Assembly (NCBI GenBank): GCA_050185455.1
Contig: JBFWZL010000050.1
Span: 1 to 18,431, forward strand
Length of the DNA stretch: 18,431 bases
Reading direction: 5' to 3'
Origin: SYOC01 sp050185455
GTDB lineage: Bacteria; Desulfobacterota; Binatia; Bin18
Shown in pieces: positions 6,155 through 14,524 of this stretch. Every line of letters starts with the position of its first letter. Within the stretch, counting starts at the first letter, position 1. The position numbers were made by a program, and so were the translations under genes. The notes beneath the pieces were generated by a model, which saw nothing but the letters and a program-made list of their open reading frames with translations, was not told the DNA's origin and ran no database searches.

Positions 6155-6468
6155 TTGAGAAAACAATTGAATGGAATCTGGCCTTTGCGACGGACGAAGT
6201 TGTGACTGGCGTGGAGAAGATGCTCGCCAAATTGGGGTATGCTTTTTCTCGGACGGAAAAGGCGGAAGAGACCTATTTTCAAGCAACGCCGCCGCACGGG
6301 ACGCTTGCTTTTCTGGTGCGCCCACTGGCTTCTCACCGGAGCCCGTTTAACATCCAGGTGACCCTTCATCGAACGTTGTTGATAACGACCTACTCGGAAT
6401 TCTCTCCGCCTATGGAAGAAGCATTACAGCGGAATTTAACACTGGCCTTTTTACGCGTCGGCGGATGA
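6151..6468 (+). CDS. Unrecognised 105-aa protein in glycosyltransferase operon
   Basis: The GTG at 6151 overlaps the TGA of the preceding glycosyltransferase (GTGA) and has a GGAG site 6 bases upstream, so it is very probably translationally coupled. The protein is soluble, with no signal peptide or membrane segment. It shows an alternating pattern: EKTIEWNLAFATDEVVTGVE (amphipathic helix), GYAFSRTEKAEETYFQA, then strands TLAFLVRPL and NIQVTLHRTLLITTYSEF, then a helix PPMEEALQRNLTLAFLRV. That looks like a small alpha/beta domain, but I do not recognise the family. Its fixed position between two glycosyltransferases suggests an accessory role in the same glycosylation step. A longer frame starting at 6118 would lie wholly in the glycosyltransferase and is rejected. 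Confidence 0.65.
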   Translation: MIEKTIEWNLAFATDEVVTGVEKMLAKLGYAFSRTEKAEETYFQATPPHGTLAFLVRPLASHRSPFNIQVTLHRTLLITTYSEFSPPMEEALQRNLTLAFLRVGG

Positions 6469-6498
6469 ATCCGACTGTAGATTGTGGATTGGCGAACA

Positions 6499-7176
6499 AT
6501 GCGGGTTTCAGTTGTCATTCCCACGCTCAATGAAGCCGCAAATATCGCTCAGACGCTCTCGCTCGTGCGGCAAGCCGGAGAGTGTGAACTCGTTGTGGTC
6601 GATGGTGGAAGCAGCGATGCTACCCTCGAGATTGCTCTCCGATATGCCAACCTCGCTATAGTGACTCCGCATGGACGGGCGAGACAGATGAATGCTGGCG
6701 CACGTGCGGCGACTGGCGAGGTGCTCCTTTTTTTACATGCGGATACTGTTTTGCCGAGTAGATTCTCCAAGCTGCTCCAGCACGTTCTCGAAGATTCGAC
6801 AGTTATAGGCGGGCGGTTTGACGTACATCTTGATGCCGTCGGTTGGCAGTTCCGAATGATCGAGACCTTGATGAACGTCAGATCGCGACTCTCGCGTATT
6901 TCTACCGGCGATCAAGCCATGTTTGTCCGCCGGGAGGTGTTTCTCGCCCTTGGTGGCTTTCCCGAGTTAGAGTTAATGGAAGACATTGAACTCAGCCGAA
7001 GGCTAAAACGAGTAGGGAAAATTGCGTGCCTCCGTGAACGAGTGAAAACCTCCGCCCGTCGTTGGCAACGAGACGGAGTGTGCCGCACGATCATGCTGAT
7101 GTGGATGCTGAGGTGCGCGTATTTTCTTGGGATGTCGCCGCGACAATTGAAGACGTTTTACGTGGATACGCGTTGA
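6499..7176 (+). CDS. GT2 glycosyltransferase, TIGR04283 type (rSAM/selenodomain-associated transferase 2)
   Basis: A 225-residue glycosyltransferase. MRVSVVIPTLNEAANIAQTL opens the GT-A fold; VVVDGGSSD (32-40), GRARQMNAGARAATGEVLLF (59-78), LHADT (79-83), STGDQAMFVRR (135-145) and GGFPELELMEDIELSRRL (152-169) are the signature segments of the TIGR04283 subfamily. NCBI named that subfamily for its co-occurrence with radical-SAM/selenodomain proteins, and this window also contains a selenoprotein at 14525-15334. The usual partner, a TIGR04282 transferase 1, is not next to it. I chose the ATG at 6499, the family's usual N-terminus; a GTG at 6484 in the same frame is possible. It is the last gene of the plus-strand operon, 30 bases after the unknown 105-aa gene. 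Confidence 0.85.
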   Translation: MRVSVVIPTLNEAANIAQTLSLVRQAGECELVVVDGGSSDATLEIALRYANLAIVTPHGRARQMNAGARAATGEVLLFLHADTVLPSRFSKLLQHVLEDSTVIGGRFDVHLDAVGWQFRMIETLMNVRSRLSRISTGDQAMFVRREVFLALGGFPELELMEDIELSRRLKRVGKIACLRERVKTSARRWQRDGVCRTIMLMWMLRCAYFLGMSPRQLKTFYVDTR

Positions 7177-7189
7177 TTTTTATAGCACC

Positions 7190-7283
7190 TGGCTCGCTTT
7201 GCTTTATGGCCCGCTCACTACGTTCGCTCTATAGCTTATGGCCAGAGCTTCCTTACCATAGAGCGAGTGAAACGAGCGAGCCA
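7190..7283. repeat. Nested inverted repeats between convergent genes
   Basis: TGGCTCGCT (7190-7198) pairs with AGCGAGCCA (7275-7283), and inside it TCGCTCTAT (7224-7232) pairs with ATAGAGCGA (7258-7266). The unit sits in the 123-bp gap where the glycosyltransferase operon and the aldolase gene meet tail to tail. It could form a two-armed RNA or cruciform structure, acting as a bidirectional terminator, or be a small miniature-transposon or REP-type element. Confidence 0.5.
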
Positions 7284-7299
7284 TGCGGCGCCATCTGTG

Positions 7300-8223
7300 T
7301 TACTGAATCTCCCCCGCGTAGATGCCCATTACCGTGCGCAAAAATGAAAGCCCTTCGTCTTTTTGTCGCTGGAATGAGTTGCGACCGATGATAGAGCCAA
7401 AGCCGCCGCCGTCACGAATAGCGCGCGCTTCGTTGAAGAATGCTTCATCTTCACTCTTTGCTCCGCCGGAAAAAATAACAATACGCTTGCCGTTAAACGA
7501 GCTCTGGACGACGTGACGAACTCGGTCGGGAAGAGTGTCGATGGGAATGTGGTATTTCTGGTAGACCTTCTTTGCTTCTCCCAATTCAACATGGGCGCTA
7601 GGAAGCTTCACTTTGATAACGTGAGCGCCGATCTGGGCGGCAATCTGCGCGGCATAGGTGACGACGTCGACTGCAGTCTCTCCTTCTTTGCTCAGATCCG
7701 ATCCGCGCGGATAAGACCAGAGCACCATCGCCAAGCCTTTGGACTTGGCTTCCTTGGCGAGTTCTCGGGCTTGTTCATACATGATCCGGGCTTGGGAAGA
7801 TCCAGGATAGATCGTGAAACCTATTGCCGTACAACCCAGGCGCAGGGCGTCGTCAACGCTGCCAGTTACAGCAGAGAGGGGATCTTTCTCGTCATGGAGA
7901 ACTTCGTGATTATTGAGCTTGAGAATTAAGGGAATCTCTCCCAGGAATTTGCAGACGCCTGCTTCGATAAAGCCAAGCGGAGCAGCATAGGCGTTACAGC
8001 CCGCTTCGATCGCTAATTGGAAATGATAGTCAGGATCATAACCAGCAGGGTTTGGAGCAAAACTACGGGCTGGCCCATGTTCAAAACCTTGATCGACGGG
8101 AAGGATCACCATTTTTCCCGTGCCTCCGAGGCGGCCATGATTGAGCATCCGCGCTAGATTTGCCCGGACGCCAGGGTTATCACTCTCGTACCAGTTCAGG
8201 ATCTCACGTACGCGTTCCGTCAT
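7300..8223 (-). CDS. fbaB: Class I fructose-bisphosphate aldolase (FbaB/DhnA type)
   Basis: A 307-residue TIM-barrel enzyme that reversibly splits fructose 1,6-bisphosphate into dihydroxyacetone phosphate and glyceraldehyde 3-phosphate by a Schiff-base mechanism. Diagnostic segments are ILPVDQGFEHGP (40-51), LILKLNNHE (99-107), GFTIYPGSS (135-143), VLWSYPRGSDLSKEG (167-181), HVIKVKLPS (201-209), which contains the Schiff-base lysine strand, FSGGAKS, and the phosphate loop GSIIGRNSFQR near the C-terminus. This is the archaeal-type class I form, metal-independent and unrelated to the class II enzyme. The ATG at 8221-8223 is preceded by GGAGG seven bases upstream. It follows the fructose-bisphosphatase gene by 45 bases, so the two are very likely co-transcribed as a gluconeogenic pair. 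Confidence 0.92.
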   Translation of the reverse strand: MTERVREILNWYESDNPGVRANLARMLNHGRLGGTGKMVILPVDQGFEHGPARSFAPNPAGYDPDYHFQLAIEAGCNAYAAPLGFIEAGVCKFLGEIPLILKLNNHEVLHDEKDPLSAVTGSVDDALRLGCTAIGFTIYPGSSQARIMYEQARELAKEAKSKGLAMVLWSYPRGSDLSKEGETAVDVVTYAAQIAAQIGAHVIKVKLPSAHVELGEAKKVYQKYHIPIDTLPDRVRHVVQSSFNGKRIVIFSGGAKSEDEAFFNEARAIRDGGGFGSIIGRNSFQRQKDEGLSFLRTVMGIYAGEIQ

Positions 8224-8268
8224 ACATAACCTCCTCGATGATGGAGTATTTTTTCTAATAAGATACTT

Positions 8269-9279
8269 TCATCTATAAAACGACTCAGCAAGTGCAACAT
8301 CCTCCTCACTGCCTATGAGCAGTGGTGTCCGTTGGTGCAGGGCAGTAGGAACGATATCGAGGATACGCTGCGTTCCGTTGCTGGCGCGGCCGCCCGCTTG
8401 TTCTATAATCATGGCCATGGGGGCGCACTCGTACATCAACCGCAGTTTGCCCTCTTTGTTTTTGGGATCAGCGGGATACAGGAAAATTCCTCCCTTGATT
8501 AACGTCCGATGGAAGTCTGCGACTAGTGAGCCTACGTACCGGGCGGAATACGGTCGTCCCGTGGGTTTATCATTCTGTTGTACGTAGTCAACATACGCCC
8601 GAGTAGTAGGAAACCACTCGTTTCGTCGTCCTTCGTTAATGCTGTAAATATTGCCTCGCTTGGGAATGCGAATTTTCTCATGGGTGCAGATGAATTCACG
8701 AATGCGCGGATCTAAAGAGAAACAATTAACCCCGTTCCCTGTAGTATAGATTAAGAGCGTGCTCGGTCCGTAGAGCGCGTACCCGGCCGCGACCTGTTGG
8801 TTGCCTGGAAGGAACAGTGCTTTTTTAAGATCCGCCCCGCTGACGCTTTGAGGGCGACGATGTACGGAAAAGATGGACCCGATAGTGACATTAACATCAA
8901 TGTTCGACGAGCCGTCCAGTGGGTCGACGAAGATCACATACTTCCCCCGTTCGGCATTTCCGATAATTGGTTCCGGCTGTTCTAATTCCTCGGAGACGAG
9001 TTCAGACACGAGCTGACCGTATTCGAAGGCTTCGAGAAACGCATCATTTGCGATGCTGTCTAGCTTTTGCGTCATCTCGCCTTGGATATTGATATCTCCG
9101 GTCTCCCCCAAAATATCGACGATGCCAGCACGAGTGAGGTCATGGGCAATCGTTTTTATTGCTACCCCGATTTGCGACATCAGCAGAGAGAACTCGCCCG
9201 TAGCGCCGGGCGAGGCTTGCTGTTGCATGAGTAAATGCCGTGTAAGTGTAACGCCTGTTCTCATCTTAGTTTTTGTCAT
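8269..9279 (-). CDS. fbp: Class I fructose-1,6-bisphosphatase
   Basis: A 336-residue enzyme that hydrolyses fructose 1,6-bisphosphate to fructose 6-phosphate, the committed step of gluconeogenesis (and of the Calvin cycle where present; nothing here shows that cycle). Visible are the metal-binding acidic cluster SEELEQ (96-101) and FVDPLDGSSNIDVN (117-130), the substrate-binding YSINEGRRNEW region, RYVGSLVADFHRTLIKGG with its arginine and lysine, and YECAPMAMIIEQAGG near the C-terminus. The length is typical. The frame is open for 53 more codons, but that leader is proline/serine-rich and non-homologous. The ATG at 9277-9279 has GGAG with a 7-base spacer and gives the normal family start. It is the first gene of the fbp-fbaB pair. 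Confidence 0.93.
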   Translation of the reverse strand: MTKTKMRTGVTLTRHLLMQQQASPGATGEFSLLMSQIGVAIKTIAHDLTRAGIVDILGETGDINIQGEMTQKLDSIANDAFLEAFEYGQLVSELVSEELEQPEPIIGNAERGKYVIFVDPLDGSSNIDVNVTIGSIFSVHRRPQSVSGADLKKALFLPGNQQVAAGYALYGPSTLLIYTTGNGVNCFSLDPRIREFICTHEKIRIPKRGNIYSINEGRRNEWFPTTRAYVDYVQQNDKPTGRPYSARYVGSLVADFHRTLIKGGIFLYPADPKNKEGKLRLMYECAPMAMIIEQAGGRASNGTQRILDIVPTALHQRTPLLIGSEEDVALAESFYR

Positions 9280-9572
9280 AGCGCACTCCCAGGAGAGGAT
9301 GTGTCTTTTTCTACCACAGGACAGCAGGTTAGGGAAAAGGGGGGAGGTGAGTCTTTGTTGGGGTTGGGCGGACAAGAAAGGCGACGATGGGGGTGGTGTG
9401 GTGGTGGAGGCGGCGTCGCCCTCCCTGTCCGTGTCCAATATTAGAGAACGGCAAGAACGACCAAACCTTTAGGAGGAGGTGTGGTTTTTCTCTGTTTGCC
9501 CACATTCGCGGAAAAAGACTGTACTTTTCCGGGATACTACGTCGTTCGGAACACAAGGGAGAGTCTCCAAAA

Positions 9573-12500
9573 TCACTGTGCTGATTCTACGAGTAATCGT
9601 CGGGCGCGTTCACAAAGCGTTGCCATCTTTAGCTGTTCTCCTAACTCGATAGCCTGTTGCAAATAGCGCTTTGCTTGATTTCTTTGTGCGTCCTGGTGTT
9701 TGGTGGTTGACGTTTCTGATGATTGTTCTGGTGTAATAGCGGGTTTCCCATTTTTTAATAACAAGTCCCCTAATTCCACGGCGGCGTGTGCGAGAAGCGG
9801 GAGACTCCGCATCCGGGTTGCTAAGTCAAACGCCGTCCGCAGATGCAACCCTGCTGCTTGCTTTGTGTCGTCGGCGCCGCTGGCCAGCAATCGTCCATTC
9901 GTCAAATGCACGGCGCAAAGAAACCAGGTACTGGCGCTTTCCTCTGCTTTTTGCAAGGCTTCTCGGGCAAGCTGGCGAGCCTCTTCCTTGCGTTCATCGC
10001 GAGCTATAAGCTCCGCGAACCAGGCGCCTGCCAATTCACAGAATGGAAGCCGCTCTTGCCACGTGCGCATGAGATGCGAGGAAGGCATAACGGCCAAATC
10101 GTGGGCGGTTGAGGCGGCAAGGTAATCATGCAAAGAACCGACGAGTAAAACGCCCGTCGTCGGACTGACTTCTTCCATGATTGAGAGCGCTTTTGCGATT
10201 TCTGCTTTTGCCTGTTCTTGCTGTTCATAAAGATCAAACAACAGCGCCAATCCCCAATGCACAACGGCTTGCGGCATGCGGTTGCTGTGGCGCTCCGTCA
10301 ACTCGGCAGCCTCTCGAAGGGCGCGTACTCCTTGCTCAAATTCTCCCAGAAAACCTCGACAGACTCCGGCAATCGCCAGGCAGTGGGCGTGTGGATGGAT
10401 GATGAACCCCATTTGCGCCCACGCGAATTGATGTTGTTGTATGAGCTCCAGTCCATCCTCAGCTATTTGGCGGGCTTCGGTGAAGGAGCCTGCAATCCAT
10501 AACAGGTGCGCTAGCGGACCAGCAGTGATGGCTTGAAGATGCACGTTTCGTTGGGCATCCGCGACTGCTTTTGCCGCGCGTGCATGCGGCAGGCCGGTCC
10601 GTGGTTGTCCGCGCAAAATGTAGGCGACAGCCAGGGTGGCGTGCAATTCCGCCAGCAAATGCGCATCGTCTACTCTTCGACAGACTGCTTCGGTAGCCGC
10701 GAACTGAGTGCGAATAGGGGCATCGTCGTTGTGTTGCCGTGAGAGGACGTTGATGAGATGCAAGCGTGTTCGTATCTCTTGTCGATCTCGTTCCGGCGCG
10801 TGCGGTTGTGTTGCCAAAAGACGCAAAACTCCTTCCCAAAAATACTGAGCGTCGCCGTCTGCGTAGAGTGATGAAGCACGTCGGCCGGCAAGGTCCAGAT
10901 AATAGAGCGCTTTCGTTGAGTTAGCACTATGATGATAATGGTATGCTAACAGACTTACATATTCTGGCAGTTTATCCGCGTAGATGGCTTCCATGGCGTT
11001 GCCTACACGTTCATGTAACGCCATGCGAGGTTCGTGGAGGAGACCATGATAGGCGACTTCCTGAGTTAACGCATGTTTGAAGGAATAAATACTGTCGGGG
11101 TAGAGAGCGGATTCGTATAAGAGTTCCCTGGTTTCTAAAAGGTGAAGCGCGTGCTCGAATTCGGCTTCTGGCATCGCCGCAACCTGGGCAAGAACCAATC
11201 GTGGGGCTTCTCGCCCGATGACTGATGCAGTCTGCAAGAGACTTTTGGCAGGCGGCGGCAAGCGATCAAGACGGCTTGCCAGCACTCCCTGAACCGTGGG
11301 CGGCAGTGCCCATCTTGGAACCATTGCTGTTGGGAGCTTGGCAGTGGCAGATTCGACCAGTGCTCCAGTCTCGCGCAGATTTTGAACGATCTCTTCAAGG
11401 AAAAACGGGTTGCCGCCGCTCCGTTCACAAATCACCGACGCCAGAGGAATGCCATTCGCTGCAGCGCCGACCAGGGCAGTGAAGAGCGAGGCGAGGATAT
11501 CCGGCGGCAGCGGCTCAAGTTGCATTTTGTGGATAAAAGATTGTTCTCCCCACGAGTAGGCGTAGCCTGGGCGAGAACTACATAACAGCAAAACCGGGAG
11601 CGCAGCCGTACTCGCCATGAGAAAATGAAGAAACGTGAGGCTACGCGCATCCAACCAGTGGAGGTCTTCAATAAGAAGCGCAACTGGTTGCAGTCGGCAC
11701 TGGAGCGCAATAAGCTGTTTGACGCCATCAAGAATTTGCTTCAGTTTTGCTTCCGCCGAGAGGTTCGCAACTGCTGGATCGTCGTTGGTGACTCCCAACA
11801 AGTCAAGGAAAATTGGCGCGAAAGAAGTGAGAGAATCATGGACATTCGTCAGCGCTGTTTGCAATTTATCTTGATAAGCGGCAGGTGAATCTTGATCGGT
11901 GATGCCACAATACCGTTTGAGCATGTCAATAAGCGGTAAGTATGCGCGCGTTTTGCCATAAGCGAATCCTGCTCCTTCGATCAGCAGAAATCCTTGTTTT
12001 TGTAATCCGCGCTTGAGTTCTTCTAGCAATCGAGATTTGCCAATACCAGCTTCGCCGGTGAGCAGTACGACCTGTCCATGGCCGGACGCGGCTTTGGCGG
12101 CGAATTCTTCCAGCTGCGTCAGTTCGCGTGCACGACCGACAAACGGGCTGAGTCCAGATGCAGTCCGAGCGGTGAGGCGAGAATGAGAAGGGTCAGGGCT
12201 GAGCAGTTCGTATATGGCGAGCGGCTCTTTCGCGCCTTTCACTTTGGTGACTCCACGTGAAATGAAACGAAAGGCATGTTCAGTGAGATGATAGGTAGAG
12301 GCAGTGATAAATGTGGAACCTGGGGCCGCCAAGGTCTCCATCCGCGCCGCTAGGCCGACAGCATGGCCCACCGGAGTATATTCCATAAAAAGATCATTCC
12401 CAATTGCGCCGACAACGACCTCGCCAGTATTCACCCCAACTCGAATCTGTAACTCGCTATCGTGCTGGCGCCGCAGCTCCTCTGCATAGCGACGGACGGC

Positions 12501-13007
12501 TTCCTGCATGCGCAAGGCTGCGTACAGGGCGCGGTGAGGGTGATCCTCCTGGGCAAGCGGAGCGCCAAACAGCGCCATAATGCCGTCCCCCAGCACACGG
12601 CTGACAGTTCCCTCCGCGCGATGGACGGCGTCCATCATCAATTGAATACACGGATCGAGGAGCCGCTTACTCACCTCCGGATCGAGACCTTCCAGGATAT
12701 CCATCGAGCCTTTGATGTCGGCGAAAAGGACGGTAATGATTTTTCGTTCCCCTTCGAGAGCGGATTTACCGGAAAGGATACGCGAAGCGAGGTGAGGTGG
12801 GGTGTAACTTGCAGGAGAATGTGGAGAGGAGAGTTGGGACGAAGCAAGAGGGGCGGCAAATAGCGCCGCGCCGCAGTCGCTGCAGAACTTCTTACCCACA
12901 ATGATAGGAACACCGCACTGCGGGCAGGCGAGGGCAAGCGGCGTTCCGCATTCTTCACAGAACCTTGCTTGCTGCCGATTACCGGCTCCGCACTTTACGC
13001 ATTGCAT
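9573..13007 (-). CDS. Zinc-ribbon/class III nucleotidyl cyclase/AAA ATPase/TPR regulator
   Basis: A predicted signalling protein of about 1,144 residues. The N-terminus has two zinc ribbons (C3-x2-C6...C17-x2-C20 and C28-x2-C31...C42-x2-C45). A class III cyclase domain follows (about 88-270), with ITVLFADIKGS (D97) and LGDGIMALFGAP (D141) as metal-binding sites, VGVNTGEVVVG, and YTPVGHAVGLAARME where most relatives read VGDxVNLAAR. Next is a STAND-like AAA ATPase: SPFVGRARELTQLE, Walker A GEAGIGKS (318-325), and Walker B ALLIEDLHWLD. The last ~500 residues are alpha-helical TPR-like repeats, probably for protein binding. I start at 13007 because the zinc ribbons begin there and GGAG lies 6 bases upstream; 20 further upstream codons fall in repeat-like DNA. 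It may be an adenylate cyclase or a non-catalytic sensor. No partner is adjacent. Confidence 0.85.
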   Translation of the reverse strand: MQCVKCGAGNRQQARFCEECGTPLALACPQCGVPIIVGKKFCSDCGAALFAAPLASSQLSSPHSPASYTPPHLASRILSGKSALEGERKIITVLFADIKGSMDILEGLDPEVSKRLLDPCIQLMMDAVHRAEGTVSRVLGDGIMALFGAPLAQEDHPHRALYAALRMQEAVRRYAEELRRQHDSELQIRVGVNTGEVVVGAIGNDLFMEYTPVGHAVGLAARMETLAAPGSTFITASTYHLTEHAFRFISRGVTKVKGAKEPLAIYELLSPDPSHSRLTARTASGLSPFVGRARELTQLEEFAAKAASGHGQVVLLTGEAGIGKSRLLEELKRGLQKQGFLLIEGAGFAYGKTRAYLPLIDMLKRYCGITDQDSPAAYQDKLQTALTNVHDSLTSFAPIFLDLLGVTNDDPAVANLSAEAKLKQILDGVKQLIALQCRLQPVALLIEDLHWLDARSLTFLHFLMASTAALPVLLLCSSRPGYAYSWGEQSFIHKMQLEPLPPDILASLFTALVGAAANGIPLASVICERSGGNPFFLEEIVQNLRETGALVESATAKLPTAMVPRWALPPTVQGVLASRLDRLPPPAKSLLQTASVIGREAPRLVLAQVAAMPEAEFEHALHLLETRELLYESALYPDSIYSFKHALTQEVAYHGLLHEPRMALHERVGNAMEAIYADKLPEYVSLLAYHYHHSANSTKALYYLDLAGRRASSLYADGDAQYFWEGVLRLLATQPHAPERDRQEIRTRLHLINVLSRQHNDDAPIRTQFAATEAVCRRVDDAHLLAELHATLAVAYILRGQPRTGLPHARAAKAVADAQRNVHLQAITAGPLAHLLWIAGSFTEARQIAEDGLELIQQHQFAWAQMGFIIHPHAHCLAIAGVCRGFLGEFEQGVRALREAAELTERHSNRMPQAVVHWGLALLFDLYEQQEQAKAEIAKALSIMEEVSPTTGVLLVGSLHDYLAASTAHDLAVMPSSHLMRTWQERLPFCELAGAWFAELIARDERKEEARQLAREALQKAEESASTWFLCAVHLTNGRLLASGADDTKQAAGLHLRTAFDLATRMRSLPLLAHAAVELGDLLLKNGKPAITPEQSSETSTTKHQDAQRNQAKRYLQQAIELGEQLKMATLCERARRLLVESAQ

Positions 13008-13527
13008 GGGAGACTCCGCCTCGATGTCAACCAAGAAAGACGCGCCACGCAATACGTAACACATCATACGGAACGCGTGTTGCGTGAAGGCGAACTCTTT
13101 GTTTGCGTTCTCCTTGAGAGAGTGTCTAGTTTTTTAGCGTTTCAGGAATTGGATTACCGGCCACAAGGCAACGTCCAAGATTTCATGGGTATACTTCCTC
13201 CGCGAGCATTGAAGGATGGTCTACCACATCGATGTGGGATTGCAAGAGTAAAAACGACTGGAGATTCCAGCCGTCGGTGCTGTGTTGTAATGAAGCCTTT
13301 GGCGTACGCCAGCCATACTGAACCTAACTTTCTTTCTCGATTGTTGCCTCAATTTTAATCGCTTGCATGATAAGGAAGAAATGGCAGGGAGCATCGTGGC
13401 TGTCAATCCGAGTGAAAAAATCAAGCATCAAAAAACTGAACCGTCGGCAATTCTTTGAGCAGACCTTTTTCTTCGCTCGTCCCCCAGCTAGAATCTGCCG
13501 CTATATTACAGCAGAGGAGGGGAACTT
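13008..13527. other. Divergent intergenic region with two palindromes
   Basis: The 520 bases between the cyclase/AAA gene (minus) and the esterase gene (plus) hold no gene I can support; the short frames here have no ribosome binding site or recognisable motif. Near 13044-13090 there are ACGCAATACGT and GTTGCGT elements, echoed by TTGCGTATTGCGCGTTACGT near 16890-16910, possibly a dispersed repeat. Two palindromes (13224-13237 and 13254-13274) are listed separately. Both gene promoters should lie in this gap. Confidence 0.45.
13224..13274. promoter_or_regulatory. Candidate operators: two palindromes
   Basis: CCACATCGATGTGG (13224-13237) is a perfect 14-bp palindrome. Seventeen bases on, ACGACTGGA and TCCAGCCGT (13254-13274) form an 8-of-9 inverted repeat around GAT. 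They lie about 220 bases from the cyclase start and 255 from the esterase start. They could bind a dimeric repressor; no regulator gene is nearby. Confidence 0.25.
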
Positions 13528-14412
13528 ATGAGTCAACTGCCAGCAGATCTACGAGAATTCATGGAAACACTGCGCGTACCGAAGGGCGTTAATCCGGCGG
13601 ATATGCTCCAACGTTATGACGACATTATGAATGGCAACCCACCGCCAGTCGGAGCCGTGCATGACAACGTCCTGCTCCGTGAAATTGCCGGGTGGAAAGT
13701 GACGGCGGATATCTCCGTGCCCAAAGGCGCGGGTCCGCACCCCGTGTTAGTGTATTTCCATGGCGGTGGTTGGACGATGGGCAGTCCGAAGACGCACCTC
13801 CGTGTAGGGAGAGAGTTCGCCGCGGGTGGATATCTCACGATCAATGTGGATTACCGTCGCGCACCGAAGCATCGGTTTCCCGCCGCCTTTGATGACTGTT
13901 TTTTCGCCGCTCAGTGGGCGGTGGAGAATGCCGCACAGTACGGTGGAGATGCAAAACGGCTCGCGGTTGGCGGTGATTCCGCTGGTGGAAATTTAGCGGC
14001 AGCGGTGTTGGCCGAGTCCATCCAAAAAGGCGAGCCGAAGATCAATGTAGGCGTGTTGCTCTATGGTGTGTTCGATTATCATAAAGCGATCTCCGCGCTA
14101 GGAACGACAGGGCCGAGCACGCAATTCTATCTGCCCGAAGATCAATATGAGGCGTTGCGCGGGGATCCTCGGGTGAGTCCGCTTTCCCTGTACGCAAAAT
14201 TTCCACCCTGTTATATCGGGGTCGGCACAAAAGATCCTATCCTGCAGGAATCGCTGGAGTTGGCAAAACGGATGAAGGAAGCTGGTATCGATCACGACTT
14301 GCATGTCATCGAAGGCGCGCCGCACGGGTTTTTCCAGCTCACGCCCTTGTCAGCCTATACTGAAGGGTACAAACGAGCCTTGGCCTTCATGGACCGCTAT
14401 CTTAAAAAGTAA
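13528..14412 (+). CDS. Alpha/beta hydrolase, HSL-family esterase
   Basis: A 294-residue carboxylesterase-like enzyme of the hormone-sensitive-lipase (bacterial family IV) group. The oxyanion-hole motif HGGGW is at 78-82, INVDYRRAPKHRFPAAFDD at 105-123, and the nucleophile elbow GGDSAGGN at 148-155 with Ser151. The acid lies in GVGTKDPIL (Asp236) and the base in IEGAPHGF (His266), so the catalytic triad is complete. There is no signal peptide, so it is probably cytoplasmic. The ATG has an excellent AGGAGG site with a 7-base spacer. The gene stands alone: divergent from the cyclase gene and convergent with the selenoprotein gene. Substrates of this group are typically short-chain acyl esters; the actual one cannot be inferred. 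Confidence 0.9.
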   Translation: MSQLPADLREFMETLRVPKGVNPADMLQRYDDIMNGNPPPVGAVHDNVLLREIAGWKVTADISVPKGAGPHPVLVYFHGGGWTMGSPKTHLRVGREFAAGGYLTINVDYRRAPKHRFPAAFDDCFFAAQWAVENAAQYGGDAKRLAVGGDSAGGNLAAAVLAESIQKGEPKINVGVLLYGVFDYHKAISALGTTGPSTQFYLPEDQYEALRGDPRVSPLSLYAKFPPCYIGVGTKDPILQESLELAKRMKEAGIDHDLHVIEGAPHGFFQLTPLSAYTEGYKRALAFMDRYLKK

Positions 14413-14419
14413 CGATTGT

Positions 14420-14443
14420 AGAGATGCCCCGAGGGGCGTCTCT
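14420..14443. terminator. GC-rich hairpin between convergent genes
   Basis: AGAGATGCCCC and GGGGCGTCTCT form an almost perfect stem (one G-U pair) eight bases past the esterase stop. A good U-tract is missing, and the sequence resembles widespread palindromic intergenic repeats, but it is placed to end transcription from both the esterase (plus) and selenoprotein (minus) sides. Confidence 0.5.
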
Positions 14444-14524
14444 CCTGAGAAATGTACCCAAGTGTCGGGCGTGTTCTATGTTTTTTCTACAGGGCACTAG
14501 GCAATTGACCTGTGTTCTCTTTTG

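Noticed and set aside
9340..9425. G-quadruplex or regulatory G-rich tract upstream of fbp
   Set aside because: G-runs are mostly pairs with irregular spacing and do not meet the standard four-run pattern of three or more G.
9280..9438. 53-residue N-terminal extension of fructose-bisphosphatase
   Set aside because: Proline/serine-rich, non-homologous, and the ATG at 9279 has a good ribosome binding site.
13008..13067. 20-residue N-terminal extension of the cyclase/AAA protein
   Set aside because: The zinc ribbon begins at the ATG at 13007, which has GGAG at the right distance; the upstream codons lie in repeat-like DNA.
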